Part shown: in pieces, positions 35,322-48,617 of the stretch
Numbering within the stretch: position 1 is the first letter of the stretch
How the letters are laid out: each line of letters begins with the position of its first letter
DNA from: Flaccisagitta enflata
Lineage: Eukaryota > Chaetognatha > Sagittoidea > Aphragmophora
Length of the DNA stretch: 64,000 nt
Direction of reading: 5' to 3'
NCBI GenBank assembly: GCA_965153355.1
Contig: OZ231127.1
Location: forward strand, 25,358,001-25,422,000
The notes under the pieces: generated by a model
The model's input: only the letters and a program-made list of their open reading frames with translations
What the model was told of the DNA's origin: nothing
Databases searched by the model: none
Position numbers and translations under genes: made by a program

Positions 35322-36154
35322 ATTCTCAATCCTATTTCATCTCTCTGAGATGAGAGAAAAGGCTTTGAACCAGAATAATAAAAGGGACAGAAAAAAGGAA
35401 AGAGAAAATCTTTCATAAGAATAGCATTTTTTTCTCTCGCTCTTTCTGTGCTGCAGCATTCTCTCTCTCTCTCTCTCTTTTTCTGTCTTTATTCCTTAAC
35501 GCCGTTAATGCCCAAGTTTTCCCTCTTCAGCCTTCTTTCAGCAATATTTTTTCCATCAAACTTTCTATCATTCTTTTATCCTCTCTCGCGAGTGTGAAAC
35601 AAAAAAAAGGGGAAAAATAAAGAAAAAGAAGGAAAAAAAAACATAAAAAATATTGCGAACAAAAAAAAAAAAAAAAGATCCGGACTAAATTCGACGGTAA
35701 AAAAAAAATAAAAACGAAAACAAAAAATGTGGGAATTCAAAAGGGAAAGGTAAAAACTAGAGAGAGAGAAAAAAAAAGCCAGTGAATGATGATTGTGTCA
35801 CACTCGTGGCTTACGGCCGTAAAGGGTTTATCGTGGGCAATACATCTCCACAAATTTCGGGTATGGCTGGCGAAGTTTGGACGTTGTAGATATTTGCGCT
35901 TCTATCATTCCATTTCCTCCGATACAGCACCTAGATTACGTTTCACAGTTTTGATAATTGATAGGTTTGGGGGAATAAATGATTTTGTTAAGATCATTGC
36001 AAGCTGCATGATCATGTGGGAAAAAAGCACACACAACAATCAATATAGCTCAACAGTATATCTCGGTTATAAATCATTTGCTTCCTATAGTCGGAAACAT
36101 TTCACTGCGACTCAACCATTTTTATGAAAAAAGAATCAAGACATTTTGCTTCCC

Positions 36155-36219
36155 ATGCACGCGATCCTTATCTTTGTCGTCCTCGCAATCTTCGTTTCCG
36201 TACATCCCTTTGCCATGGG
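36155..36219 (+). CDS. possible first exon encoding a signal peptide
   Basis: From ATG at 36155 the frame reads MHA, a hydrophobic core ILIFVVLAIFVSV, then HPFAMG. This is the size and layout of a cleaved secretory signal (short start, 13-residue apolar core, then Ala/Gly). A donor-like GTAATT follows at 36220; without splicing, a stop appears at 36221. The codons are mostly GC-rich at the third base, unlike the AT-rich flanks. No second exon was identified, and the upstream context CTTCCC is a weak start context. It may be a chance 22-codon frame. Confidence 0.3.
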
Positions 36220-36634
36220 GTAATTCAGTTCAAGTATAGCCTCGTTTGCCTGAGCCCCAATCCAAGATGAAGTCGCGTTCTAAAACAATTTTAAAAAAGA
36301 AAAAAAAAAGAGAACATCAAATTCCAATTTTCTTTTACATTTCTCACTCGCCTTCGCAATGAAATCAAAACGACTTCTCCTTAAGCTTCTCCAGACATTC
36401 ATTCCCACTGACGCTGAATTTGAGATCATAATATACTCATTACGCTATCTATAAACGTGTCATTCAAAAATAAAACGAGGAACTGTAAAAGATTATCCCA
36501 AGGCGACCAAAAGGACCGATAAAACGATGATGGTTTCTGAATTTTCAGATTGCTAAGAGTGAAATTAAACCAAAGAAAAAAATTGGTTGTTGATGATTTA
36601 TATACATACGTGAGTTGGTGTGACTGAACTGAAA

Positions 36635-36776
<142 letters not shown>

Positions 36777-37273
36777 TAAACAAAAGACAGAGTGAACATG
36801 CGTACAATTCACCGGAGCAAAAAGGAAAAAAATGACGGAGATAGACCGTGATATGAAGCGTCATTTTCCTCCACGAACCCAAGCATACTTCCTCCCTCAA
36901 CCTCGTCTGTGTTGACTTTTGGTGGTTATCTTATCTTGAGAGGGTCGAGAAAAAGTCACTCCAAAGTGTCCACCCTTGAAAGAAAATTCTCCGCCTTTTT
37001 TTTCATTTTATTCAATGCGCGTTCCTCCTAATGAAAGCTAATCATGTATTTGCATGACAAGAGGGAACACGCCCCACTGAGGCTATAAAGACCGTCTTTT
37101 CCATCATGCTTATATCTTCTTTGGGTATGTTCAGACGAATGGCTGGCAAGCATTATGTTTGAATTACTGTGGAAACACATCCTTGGACCCAAGTGCTTTT
37201 TATTTCAATTGCGCCCAGCAGCTGCGCAATGGCAAAGCCTAATAAATGCTAATAGTTTCCCAATTGATCTACT

Positions 37274-37274
<1 letters not shown>

Positions 37275-37330
<56 letters not shown>
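37275..37330. repeat. (CT)n microsatellite
   Basis: About 27 CT units. A type D element begins about 45 bases after it. Confidence 0.95.
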
Positions 37331-37336
<6 letters not shown>

Positions 37337-37373
37337 TATCTTTTTCCCGTCTCACATTCCCTCCTTCCCTCCT

Positions 37374-37812
37374 TTTGGGCAGCGGCCCCGCAGGGGCCGA
37401 TGACTTGTTCTTTCCCACACATGGGGAATTTTTTCCTCCTCCTCTTCCTTCTCCTCCGTCTTTCCCTAATTCAAATCTAGCCATGAGGTCCAAATCCCGG
37501 CCTTGAGGCTCAATTCCCAGCCTCAAGGGTCAAATCTCAGCCTGGAGATCCAAACTCCAGCCTGTAGGCCCAATTCTGTCCTCGAAGCCCAAATCCCAGC
37601 CTCAAGGCACAAATCCTAACCCCAAGACTCTTATCCCTGCCCCAAGGCCATAAGCCCAGACTGAAGGCCCAAATCCCAGTGTGTGAAAGCATATCTTATC
37701 AGTCCTTTTGGGGCCACTGCTTTGCTCCCTCCTTACTTTTATTCACATCCCACTTAGGAAGGGCATGGGAACTGCTGACCATCTAACGCTTTTGAGACTA
37801 TTACGCTTTAAC
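37374..37812. repeat. type D element with minisatellite
   Basis: Starts GGGCAGCGGCCCCGCAGGGG, CGATGACTTGTTCTTTCCCA, CACATGGGGAAT; then about ten CCCAAATCCCAGCCTCAAGG units; and closes with GTGTGAAAGCAT, TTTGGGGCCACTGC, GGGAACTGCTGACCATCTAA, CGCTTTTGAGACTATTA. It therefore shows a body in each orientation, one on either side of the array. Confidence 0.8.
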
Positions 37813-38174
37813 ATATATCGGGGCGCCGGGTTTCCTCGTAGTTGCTTAACTCATTTCCCATAACCAATATTTTTAGTCTTTTGGTGTGTAGTTGGCCTCA
37901 TGTTGCTGCCAGTTGGCGGGAGTTGACCTCCATGGAATGACTTTTTTGTGGAATTGGGTTCGTCTCCTTCTTTGCCTTGTTATGGCCGACCTCGTATAAC
38001 ATCCACCAAATTGCACACATTCAGCCCCATCAACAACCCATCAACAGCACACCACAAAAACAATTTCCAGACAATTTTCCTATGAGCGTTTAAGCCTACT
38101 ACTACTTCTACTTCCCCGCGGCCCAATCTTTTGCTCCCTAAGGCTTATGGCCTCTATATTTGTATGTAAAGGCC

Positions 38175-38340
<166 letters not shown>

Positions 38341-38904
38341 GGTAACACGGAATAAGACTGACAAGTAAACGTGTAAATGAATAGTCATAAAAAAGAAGGG
38401 GAAACAGAAACAGGAGATTGGGGAAAACGGGGGCTTGACAGACAGGCTCAATCAATAGTCATGGGTTTCCAAGTGGGAAAAGAAAAAAAAGGTTGACTGC
38501 CTTCAAATGAGCTGGAAATCGACCCTTTCAACGAGAATTGCTGTCAAAGGCCAAGCAAGAAAGGTTAAAACTCGATAGATGGATGGAAACTCGGAATGAA
38601 TATGATAAATATAAGAAAAAAGCTTAGTAAGATTGACATATCCATACTTAATAGAGGTAGGATAAAAGCATAATCAATCCCACGCGAGTACACTGAGGTG
38701 TTGGATTCTTCGAGGTATAATGGATGTATGAACAAATGGATAGAATCAATAAGATTCATTAAAGTAAAATATGATCTTTGAGTTTGATCAGTGGGCAAAT
38801 AGTAGTAGAGAAATGACAACCCCAGTCCCCCACCTCATAGTTTTTTTCCTTTGAAAGATCATTTTTCACTTTAATCACTGACGAAAAGAAAACACTACAC
38901 GACT

Positions 38905-39235
38905 AAAAAAAAGACGCACTTTCAGATGGCTAATTCAACCTATAAATCTTTGAAAAACTAATCATAATCTCAGAGCAATGAAAACCTCTTTGAAATTATT
39001 TTCATTTGGCGCCAGTCTGGCATTTCTATCTTTTTTTGTTCAGAAATGGCATTAGTTTGAATGAAAACATTGTCCAATTCAGTTTTGCAATCCTGTAGTA
39101 AGATCGCATTTATATAGCAAATTAGTGCTTCTCTGTGCAGAGCTCTAGCTTCGAAACTATTTGAGATACAGACCTGGGATTGGTCTAGATTGAAAGATTT
39201 TTGAAAATCTTTAAAGATGTCTTAATTCAAAATAC
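38905..39235 (+). repeat. dispersed repeat F, copy 3
   Basis: Homologous to 28080-28400 (GCGCCAGTCTGGCATTTCTA against GCACCAATCTGGTATTGCTA; CAGACCTGGGATTGGTCTA shared). A type A element follows directly, as in the partial copy at 23735. Confidence 0.7.
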
Positions 39236-39245
39236 TTTGGACTGT

Positions 39246-39428
39246 TTTAGTCGCGTGCACGCGACTCTACAACCCGCTTTGTCCATCGGTTGGTTGGTCG
39301 GTCGGTCGGTCGGTTGGTTGGTCACACTTTACTTTTTTTATGATTTTATTTCTTTGACCTCACCGCCCAAATGGTCTGATGACCCTGCCCACTCGCACGC
39401 GACTTCGGTAGCCGTGTATCCGGCCTTG
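39246..39428 (-). mobile_element. type A element, short form, intact ends
   Basis: Minus strand: AACAAGGCCGGATACACGGC, GTCGCGTGCGAGTGGGCAGG, ACCATTTGGGCGGTGAGGTC, an (ACCG/ACCA)n array, AGCGGGTTGTAGA, perfect hairpin GTCGCGTGCACGCGAC, TAAAAC. About 183 bp. Confidence 0.85.
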
Positions 39429-40019
39429 TTTATGTCTGTTTTGGCCAATAATACGTAGGTGCGTCATCTTTTTTATCCAAGTGATAATGTAGATTTTTTT
39501 CCTTTATGGAATGAATGAATGAATTGCTGATTGCAATTATCTGGATTATCCACTAATTAGTTGTGATGACTCATTCCGTCAGTCACAAAGCTCTTTTAGT
39601 TTAGTTTTATGGTGCTTTCTCCTTCCCAACGCGGGACTTTTTAGGTTGACCTTGTTGGCCTGGTTGCACATGATACAACCTCTATAGACATTAGACAGAG
39701 TTGAATTGCTGAGTCCAGGAAACCCAAGTGGGGCCGGAATCGACATCCCGAGTTCTGTCTATCGGTCAGACCATTGGTTAGTTGGTCGATTGAACAGCAA
39801 CTTCCTGAGTAAAAAATAGACCTTAATCACCCGGGAGAACCAAGGGACATTAAGAGTTGGAAGAAAGAACTTGGACTGACTGTGCGAGTCAGATTCATGG
39901 TGCTTCTCCTTTGGTCAGGTACGACCCGAACCAAATTTGGCTTAATTTGACGTCATTTGACTCCTTCGTTTGACTTCGTATTAAAAGAATAGTGAGATGT
40001 TGGGGTTCACAGAAGCGTA

Positions 40020-41165
40020 AACTAGTTCTAGCTGTGTTAGAGTCGAAGCGATGTGGCCATCAGGCTGTGAGTATTCTCCCTAGAAATAGGTCTCAATACA
40101 GCATACATTTGTTCTTGCTGTGATTGATTCATAGTGATGTCTGTGAGTAATCTTCAAAGACACAGGTCTTGATGATTCAATGACTTGATATAGCTGTTAT
40201 TAATCCCAAGTGTTTGATTGCGAGTAATCTCCAGATAGACTGGTCTGGATGTAGCATTAATTTGCCCTCACTGTAATGAATCTTATATGATGTGGCCGCA
40301 AGTGTTCTTTAAAGACACATTGTTTCGATGTAGTATAAACTTGTCATCGCTGTTATGAATTGTTATAAATTTGAAGCGATGTGGCTGCTCTCTAGAAAGA
40401 GACATTGCTTTGATGAAGCATGAACTACCCCTTGCTGTGATTAATTTGAAACGATGTGACCGCAAGTGTTCTCTAAACAGAGAGGTCTCAACGTAGTATG
40501 AACTTTTCTTGCTGTGATTGATTTGAAAAGATGTAGACGCAAATGTTTCTAAATACGTCTCAATGCAGTATGAATTTGTCCTTGCTGTGATTATTTTGAA
40601 ACAATGTGCCTGCAAGTGTTCTCTAAACAGAGAGATCTCAATGTAGTATGAACTTGTCCTTGCTGCAATTGATTTGAAACAATGTACCTGCGAGTGTTCT
40701 TTAAACAAAAAGGTCTCAACAGAGAATGAATTTTTCTTGCTGTGATTAATTTGAAACAATGTGCCCGCAAGTGTTCTCTAAACAGAGAGGTCTCAAGGTT
40801 GTGTGAACTTGTCTTTGCTGTGATTAATTTGAAACCATGTAGAAGCAAATGTTCTCTAAGCAGAGATGTTTCAATGCAGTGTGAACTTGTCCTTGCTGTG
40901 ATTAATTTGAAGCAATGTGCCTGCTAGAGTTCTCTAAACAGAGAGGTTTCAACGTTGTATAAAATAATTCTTGCTGTAATCTGATCATTTTGAAATGATG
41001 TAACCGCGAGTGTTCTCTAAACAGAGGTCTCTATGTAGTACAAATGTGTCCTTGCTGTGATGAGTATGAAACAATGTAACTGTGAGTGTTCCCTAAACAG
41101 AGAGGTCTAAACAAAGTATGAACTTGTCCTTGCTGTGATTAATTTGAAATGATGTAGACGCGAGT
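40020..41165. repeat. tandem array, about 77 bp unit
   Basis: About 14 units with CTTGCTGTGATTAATTTGAA, ATGTG(A/C)C(C/T)GCAAGTGTTC, TCTAAACAGAGAGGTCTCAA and TAGTATGAACTTGTC. Spacing between CTTGCTGTGA starts is 77, 73, 78 and 77 bases in the centre. The first units are the most diverged. Confidence 0.9.
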
Positions 41166-41265
41166 AGGCGATTCTCAGTCAAAGAAAAAACTCGGCCGGA
41201 AGACAATTTGCTATCATTAGCGAGAAGATCAATTTCTCGCGGGAGAAAAAAGGGCGTTCATCCTA

Positions 41266-41560
41266 ATGTGCCCATTGAAGGATATTGCAGTGTGTCTTAT
41301 TAAAAAAAAGTCATGTAGAGATACTTGAACTTAATCTTTCTATTGTGCCCATTGAAGGATATTGCAGTGTGTCTTGTTACAAAAAAGTCATGTAAAGATA
41401 CTTGCACTTAATCTTTCTATTGTGCCCATTGAAGGATATTGCTGTGTGTCTTCTTACAAAAGAAGTCATGGAGAGATACTTGCACTTAATCTCTCTATTG
41501 TGCTCATTGAAGGATAGAGAAGTGTGTCTTCCAACGAAAGACTCCGTCAAGCACAGATGT
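41266..41560. repeat. second tandem array, 77-78 bp unit
   Basis: Four units of TGTGCCCATTGAAGGATATT, GCAGTGTGTCTT, AAAAAGTCATGTA, GATACTTGCACTTAATCTTT; starts at 41267, 41344, 41421 and 41499. The sequence differs from the preceding array, but the period is the same. Confidence 0.9.
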
Positions 41561-41759
41561 AGATACTGACAACGAAAAAAACACCTCAAATTAATGGAAT
41601 TCGCTCTGAGTAGCGCACAGAGTAATCAAAAAGGCGGGCCACTATAGCGAAGCAGCAACATCATTCATCTAAACAATGCGCCATGGCATCTTATGAGAAA
41701 GTCTTCTTTTGACAGAGAACTTTGGGCGGGCGTAGTTGCCGGTGTACCTTTTTTTTTAG

Positions 41760-41867
<108 letters not shown>

Positions 41868-42774
41868 ACGGAGACACAGAGACAGACACTTGAAGACAAA
41901 AAAGGAGACAGACAATAAGATAAACAGTAACAAATTAGTTTTGAGAAATACTCAAAGGAATAAGTGAAACGCCGATGCTATACTGTTACTTAAAAGCAAA
42001 TGCCTTGAGGTGAAATTTCTACAGCTTTTATCTTTTTTTCACTCTTGACTCCACGACTATTTTCTTCAAGTTTTTAGTTTCAAGTAGAATCCAATGTGTT
42101 GCTCCGTCAATTCGTCATTTCATCTTTTCTTCGGTCGGTCGGTCGGTTACTTTACCGTTCCTCTGCAGTTCATCTGCAGTAAATCTGCACTTCCCGCCTT
42201 TTGCCGGGCAATATCGAATCTAAGAATAAACACAAAATTGTAACTCCTCTGATAGATGGACGATAGGCTTACTTTTCTACCAACGAGGCCCGAGCTTTTC
42301 TCGAGTTCTGTTGGATTTACGAGTAAGAAGAAGAAAATGTCATCCGTTAAAGTCAACGTCCTCCTTTAATGACATTTTCACCGTCTCTAGTAATCGCCAA
42401 TTGACAGCTAGAAAGGAGATATTTTCTAAATATCAGAGTGGGTTAAAGAAGACCTCACTGATCCGAACACAACAGCAGATGCCCAACTTAAGCGGCTTAA
42501 ACATACACCTACAGGCGACAACAACATGGATTCAACGGAGATTTAACCTCGTAAGCCGCTTAACAGCCAACGACGACGACGACCACAATGAAATGTACGG
42601 AATGGAATCGTTCGTTTTGTTTTGTCATCATTGAAAACAAGAATGGAATCTTTTTTTCGTTCTCACTTCTAAACTCCGAGAGTCCAAAACTCGGAAAGGT
42701 CAAGCAAGAGGGGCTCCGCGGGAGCCAAAGATTTTTTTACATGCTCACTATGGGGTAAATTATTTTCTTCAGTG

Positions 42775-42776
<2 letters not shown>

Positions 42777-42847
<71 letters not shown>
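42777..42847. repeat. (CT)n microsatellite
   Basis: About 35 CT units. Confidence 0.97.
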
Positions 42848-42849
<2 letters not shown>

Positions 42850-42948
42850 ATCGCACACGTGGGGTCATGATAGCTTCGGGATGATTCGGCGATGCATCAG
42901 CGCCAGGGCGAGGCCATGCAAGGCAGAGGCCAGGGCGAGGCCATGCGA

Positions 42949-43647
42949 GGCAGGGGCTGGAGTGAGGCAGGGGCCGGGGCGAGGCCGTGCGATGCATGGG
43001 CCGGGGCGAGGCACTGCGAGGCAGGGGCCAGGGTGAGGCAGGTGCCGGGCGAGGCACTGCAAGGCAGGGACCGGGGATAGGCCGGGCGTCGGGCGAGGCA
43101 GTGGAAATGTTTCGCGAAAACCACCAACTGATAAAATAAGAGAAGAATGAACTGATTAAACGAACTCTGAATTCCGCGAGATTAGAAAAAAAAGACAAAT
43201 AAATCATTGAAACTCGGGGCAATTTATCTGTTTAATCTTTTTTTTTTCTTCTGAAAAGTAAATATGGGGATGTTTCTGTCTGTTTGACCTTCCATCCGTT
43301 GGCAGGGGCTGGAGTGAGGCAGGGGCCGGGGCGAGGCCGTGCGATGCATGGGCCGGGGCGAGGCACTGCGAGGCAGGGGCCAGGGTGAGGCAGGTGCCGG
43401 GCGAGGCACTGCAAGGCAGGGACCGGGGATAGGCCGGGCGAGGCAGTGGAAATGTTTCGCGAAAACCACCAACTGATAAAATAAGAGAAGAATGAACTGA
43501 TTAAACGAACTCTGAATTCCGCGAGATTAGAAAAAAAAGACAAATAAATCATTGAAACTCGGGGCAATTTATCTGTTTAATCTTTTTTTTTTTCTTCTGA
43601 AAAGTAAATATGGGGATGTTTCTGTCTGTTTGACCTTCCATCCGTTT
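42949..43647. repeat. tandem segmental duplication, 352 bp unit
   Basis: Bases 42949-43300 and 43301-43647 are nearly identical: a GC-rich part with GGCAGGGGCCGGGGCGAGGC units, then TGGAAATGTTTCGCGAAAAC, GAATTCCGCGAGATTAG, a poly-T run and TGACCTTCCATCCGTT. Copy 2 lacks the 7 bases TCGGGCG and has a slightly longer T run. The GC-rich part is itself a decayed 25-35 bp minisatellite (42897-43100). It is open in several frames but shows no conserved domain. Confidence 0.93.
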
Positions 43648-43856
43648 ACTATACTATCCAAGACCATTCAATTCCCCCCCCCCCCGATACATAGGAAAAT
43701 ACTCAGTTTTTGAAACTGCAAAAATAAAACATTCATGGATTTGCAAACAATTGTTATCATAGGCAAAGACGAAACAAACAGATGCATCATGTTGTTTCAT
43801 TGGCTTCGTTGGTACATTTCCACTGATCTGATTCACTCTCTTTTAGTAAGTCTGTT

Positions 43857-44637
<781 letters not shown>

Positions 44638-44839
44638 TATTCTATCCTTTGGTCTGCGTTTCTTTCTTTTTTCTTTCTTTCATTTTTTCGATTTCTCTCT
44701 CTCGATGCTTCTTCTACAACATTCACTCTTGTTTCTCACATTGCTGCCCCCAACGGCGCGGCGCACTGAGGCTTTGAAAATTTATTTTTCTGCTTCTACT
44801 TTTTCCGCAATCTCTTCTTATTCCCTTCTCCAACTGTAA

Positions 44840-44946
<107 letters not shown>

Positions 44947-45179
44947 TTCAACAACAACCCTCATCTTTCGAATCAGCAACGAAAACGCAAGTGGGAGAAG
45001 AAAGGAATATAAGAGAGAAAAAAAAGAGTGAAATAGAACAGAAAGCAACACGACTTTGCCGTTGCAATTTCCAATAAAAGAAGACATAAATTGGAGGTGG
45101 AAGAAGAAGAAGAAAAAAATGCTTCTTTACTTTCTTTTTTCTTTTCTTTTGCATTTTCTCCTGTCATTCTTGTACTTCG

Positions 45180-46860
45180 AAGTCGTCGTTGTCTCGTAGA
45201 TTGCCTTTTAAAGAGGCGCGGTTTGAAGCGTTTCTAGTTTCTACTCTGGTGTTGTCCTCACCTCCTGTTTGTTAAATTAGTATTCTAACAAATAGAATAT
45301 TATTAGTCGCGTTCTACGCCACTCTACAGGTCGCTTTGTCGATCCATCCGTCGCGTCCGTCCGTACGTACGTACGTAGGACCATCCATCCATCACAAATA
45401 TCCATTTCTATTTGCTATGTTTTTATATCCTATGGTAATCAATTTTTTTACAAGTGTTTGATGTAAAATGTTGAATGAAATGTCTTTTACTGTTTCCTTT
45501 CTTTTTTGTCTCATTTTTGCGTAGAATTTTCGTTTCAAACTTCCGACGCACGCGCCGTCGTCGTCACGAACTTGTTTACGAGAAAACCACCAAATCCGCG
45601 AGAGTTGTTAGTCTTTCGGCTTTTGAATTTCAAATTGGGTTTTTAAGATTTTCTTTTTCTTTCTCTTTGTCTACCCTTTCTCTCTCTCTCTCTGCCGTTT
45701 GTTTTTCTCATCACGGAAGAAATTGCGTCTGAAAACAAGTGAGCGGTGAGCACACTTTCACACACACGCAAACGCACATCTCGCAATTTCGCAAATTGCC
45801 TTTTTCAGTCTCTGTGAAAGTGGTTTTTAAAAACTTTCGTTTACGCTTGATCAATTCCGTGAGAAAAGGCGTCTTGATTTGATGTAATCACAAAAGCGCG
45901 ATTGTTTTGTCCTCGTTGAATTTTCTCAATGGAATTAACCAAAATAAGTTTTGCTAATTGATCAAATGTTCATTTAATGGCTTGGATCAAAAACTTCAAC
46001 GCACCAGCTGGAATTGCAATCAATAACGATAATAATACGCGCTATAATGAATTTTCGCTATTGTATAATCGTCATAATCTCTTTCATCAAAATCATAAGT
46101 GCAAACAGTGTCTCCATTCAATTTATGAATCGCCATGAATACGAAATCATAGGTGCAATCAATATCTCTATTCAATTTATGATTCGCCATGAATACCTAA
46201 CCGTCTTCATGGAGCGCATTCGCCACTTCTTTATTCCATATGGAACGACAGCCGATTCTTTTACTCATCATCAATTGAATAAAAAAATATATATCAATTT
46301 TTTTAGTTTTGATTTTAAAAAAATTAAAAACAATCTTCTTGTGTACTTTTATTATATAAAAAAAAACTATCTAGTAAAAATTTTTTATCTACTAAAAAAC
46401 AATCAGCCTAGGAATCCGGGCTTTGAATCTATATGCGTTGTATCACTTGGTTGGGCTGTTGACCGTGGCTTTTATCCAAGTTTGAAACGGTTACATGGTG
46501 AAATAGATTTTCGTTTGGCTTCTATACCTACATGATCTCAGCACTTTTACACATACTGCTCATGGACAACGTCACTCGGGAGTTTCCTTTTATCTTTCCT
46601 GGAAATTGCTTTCTATTTGAAATACAATGGATTGTGAAAGGAATTTACTTTTATCATTAAGTAAAAATCAACAACCGAGTAAAAACGCATTAACGGGCGT
46701 GTCTGCGCAGATGGAGAAAAATGGATGCCCATTGTGAAAAAGATCATATTCATTTCTAAAATGAAAAGTCATTCGGATTTTACGACTACTACACCATTCA
46801 TAAGACATAACTCATCTTCGGTGCATCAACTCCTATTGAGTATTGTGATAGAAATAAGGC
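45180..46860. other. non-tandem DNA, weak exon hints only
   Basis: GTACGTACGTACGTAGG at 45363 follows a decayed A-type hairpin end (TTAGTCGCGTTCTACGCCAC at 45303). A direct repeat ATTCAATTTATGAATCGCCA stands at 46119 and (one base changed) 46168. The plus-strand frame 46014-46535 is open for 173 codons; its last 42 codons (after CAATCAG at 46399-46405) have coding-like composition (GFESICVVSLGWAVDRGFYP...), but I do not recognise them. Confidence 0.4.
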
Positions 46861-46869
46861 AAAGCGGGC

Positions 46870-47135
46870 GAATAAGCCTCAAGGTTCATATCCCGGCCTC
46901 AAGGATGAGATTTGGGTCTCATGGCGGGGATTTGGGCCTTGAGGCTAGGATTTGGGCCTTTTGGATAGGATTTAGGCCACGGGACTGGGATTTGGGTCTT
47001 GGGACTAGAATTTGGGCCTCGAAGCTGGGGGGAGGAGGAGGAGAAGGGGAAAATTCCCCATATGTGTGAAAGCATAGGTCATCAACCCCTTTGGGGCCGC
47101 TGCCCTGCTTCCCCTTCAACTTCAAGAACAACCTA
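46870..47135. repeat. type D element with minisatellite
   Basis: About eight units near GGGATTTGGGCCTTGAGGCT, then GGAGGAGGAGAAGGGGAAAA, TTCCCCATATGTGTGAAAGC, ATAGGTCATCAACCCCTTTG, GGGCCGCTGCCCTGCTTCCC. The array and body are in the same order as at 1-480. Confidence 0.85.
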
Positions 47136-47425
47136 CTAGGGCATATTTCAAGATGGACTAGATTTCAAGACCAATTTTTACCACAACCCGGGACTTCGCT
47201 GACGCGGTGTCCCTTACATCCATGAAGATCGCTCGTTTGAAGGTCTCCCCTCGGCCCCACCCACCGTCGCCTCTTTCTCTGGATGAATTCGAAGACTTTT
47301 TAAAGGTCTTTTGGGTTTCAAATGAGGAGAAGAGGGGGGGGGGGGCTCAGACAAGGGGAGGATGGGGGTCAGACAGGGGGGGGGGGTCAAGTTTACAAAT
47401 TGTGTGGTTTCGACCAACCGCGATG

Positions 47426-47589
47426 TCAATGATTGACAAGCGATTCATAGAGCCCATCAGCCATCAGGTGGTCATGGTGAACAACGACGCCGCGACTGTC
47501 AGCGTATTCGTACTTCAAGAACATGTCAATGATACGAATTTGATTCTCGCCCAATGGTGCATCATGGTTACATGGATACGCGGCCAATT
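47426..47589 (-). CDS. possible terminal exon, unknown product
   Basis: The minus strand has an acceptor-like TTTGACTAG just before 47589 and then a frame LAAYPCNHDAPLGENQIRII, DMFLKYEYADSRGVVVHHDH, LMADGLYESLVNH, stop (47428-47426). The codons favour G at the first position and C/T at the third, as in the importin-4 exons. The plus strand of the same bases is also open to 47593, so the strand is not settled. I do not recognise a family. It does not fit the missing amino-terminal part of importin-4. Confidence 0.3.
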
Positions 47590-47694
47590 CTAGTCAAATT
47601 TGTAGCTTCCAAAGATTTCCAGTGTTAGCTTCCCAGAAAGGCCATCCTGATCAATTTTATCATGCTCGAAAACGTATGATAGTATCAACCAGAA

Positions 47695-47855
47695 ACAATT
47701 TGTCACGTGCGGGTGGACAAGAACAAAGATAAAAGAGGCAATTCAAGCATTTGCATTTGGGCAGTGATGCTTGATCGGGTTAAAATCGCCGAGAAACCAT
47801 GTACTACCAAAGAAGGGACCGACTGACGGAAGGACAAACAGACGCAGTACGCGAC
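47695..47855 (+). mobile_element. decayed type A fragment
   Basis: GTCACGTGCGGGTGGACAAG, CATTTGGGCAGTGATGC, GGACCGACTGACGGAAGGAC, and GCAGTACGCGACCAAACAAG at the end, where the next element begins. The hairpin has lost one arm. Confidence 0.55.
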
Positions 47856-47856
47856 C

Positions 47857-48218
47857 AAACAAGGCCAACACCTCTAGGTCGCGTGCGGGACGTAAATAAC
47901 TTCAATCAAATTGACTTTAAATGGCTCAAGATGACCTGAAATGACACAAAATGACTTAAATGACTAGATTGACCTAATGGACTTAAGTGACTTAGACTCA
48001 GAGTAATTTGACATTACATTAAATGACTTAGAATGACTTAGAATGACTTATAATGGCATTTGAGAAGGAGCCGTAAGTCCAAAAAGCTAAAAAACGCCCA
48101 AAAAAGTAAAAATGGGACCGACCAACCAACCGACAAACTGACCGACCGACCAACTGACCGACCGATCGACGGACGGACGACAAAGCGGGGTGTAGAGTCG
48201 CGTAGCACGCGAATAAAA
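47857..48218 (+). mobile_element. type A element, long form
   Basis: AACAAGGCCAACACCTCTAG, GTCGCGTGCGGGACG, an AATGACTTAG-type array (47930-48055), AAGGAGCCGTAAGTCCAAAA, a GACC/GACG array (48117-48180), AGCGGGGTGTAGA, hairpin GTCGCGTAGCACGCGA(A), TAAAAA. It joins the short-form middle part to the long-form array. Confidence 0.85.
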
Positions 48219-48548
48219 ATGGGAAAACGATTTACCTTGCCAGTTATCTATGAGAGAAATCGTCGGAGTTAATGGTTGATTAATTGTCAAAATGATTAAT
48301 CGTCGAATGACAGGTCTCGTCGCGGTGATCTACCTTCCTCCTCACATAACGTTAACCTCAATTACATTGGAAGGCAAAACTGGAGTCTTAAATAAATTGA
48401 TTTTCATGAAAGGAAAAACAAACTCTTGAACATAGCGTGTGCGGTTTTCCCCTCTCTGTCTGTCTCCACCTCTGTCTCTGCCTCTGTCTCTGTCTCTGTA
48501 TCTTTCGATGTCACTTTCCCTGCCTCTGTCCTTCTGCCTTTCTGTCTT

Positions 48549-48552
<4 letters not shown>

Positions 48553-48614
<62 letters not shown>
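48553..48614. repeat. (CT)n microsatellite
   Basis: About 31 CT units preceded by CTGTCTCTGCCT mixtures from 48455. Confidence 0.95.

Positions 48615-48617
<3 letters not shown>

Noticed and set aside
35786-36127. 113-codon plus-strand frame
   Set aside because: No recognisable domain. An alternative frame (CVTLVAYGRKGFIVGNTSPQ) looks equally good for its first 30 codons, so neither can be supported.
42737-43567. Pro/Ala/Arg-rich frames of 111-161 codons
   Set aside because: GC-rich minisatellite within the 352 bp tandem duplication; the frame content is compositional.
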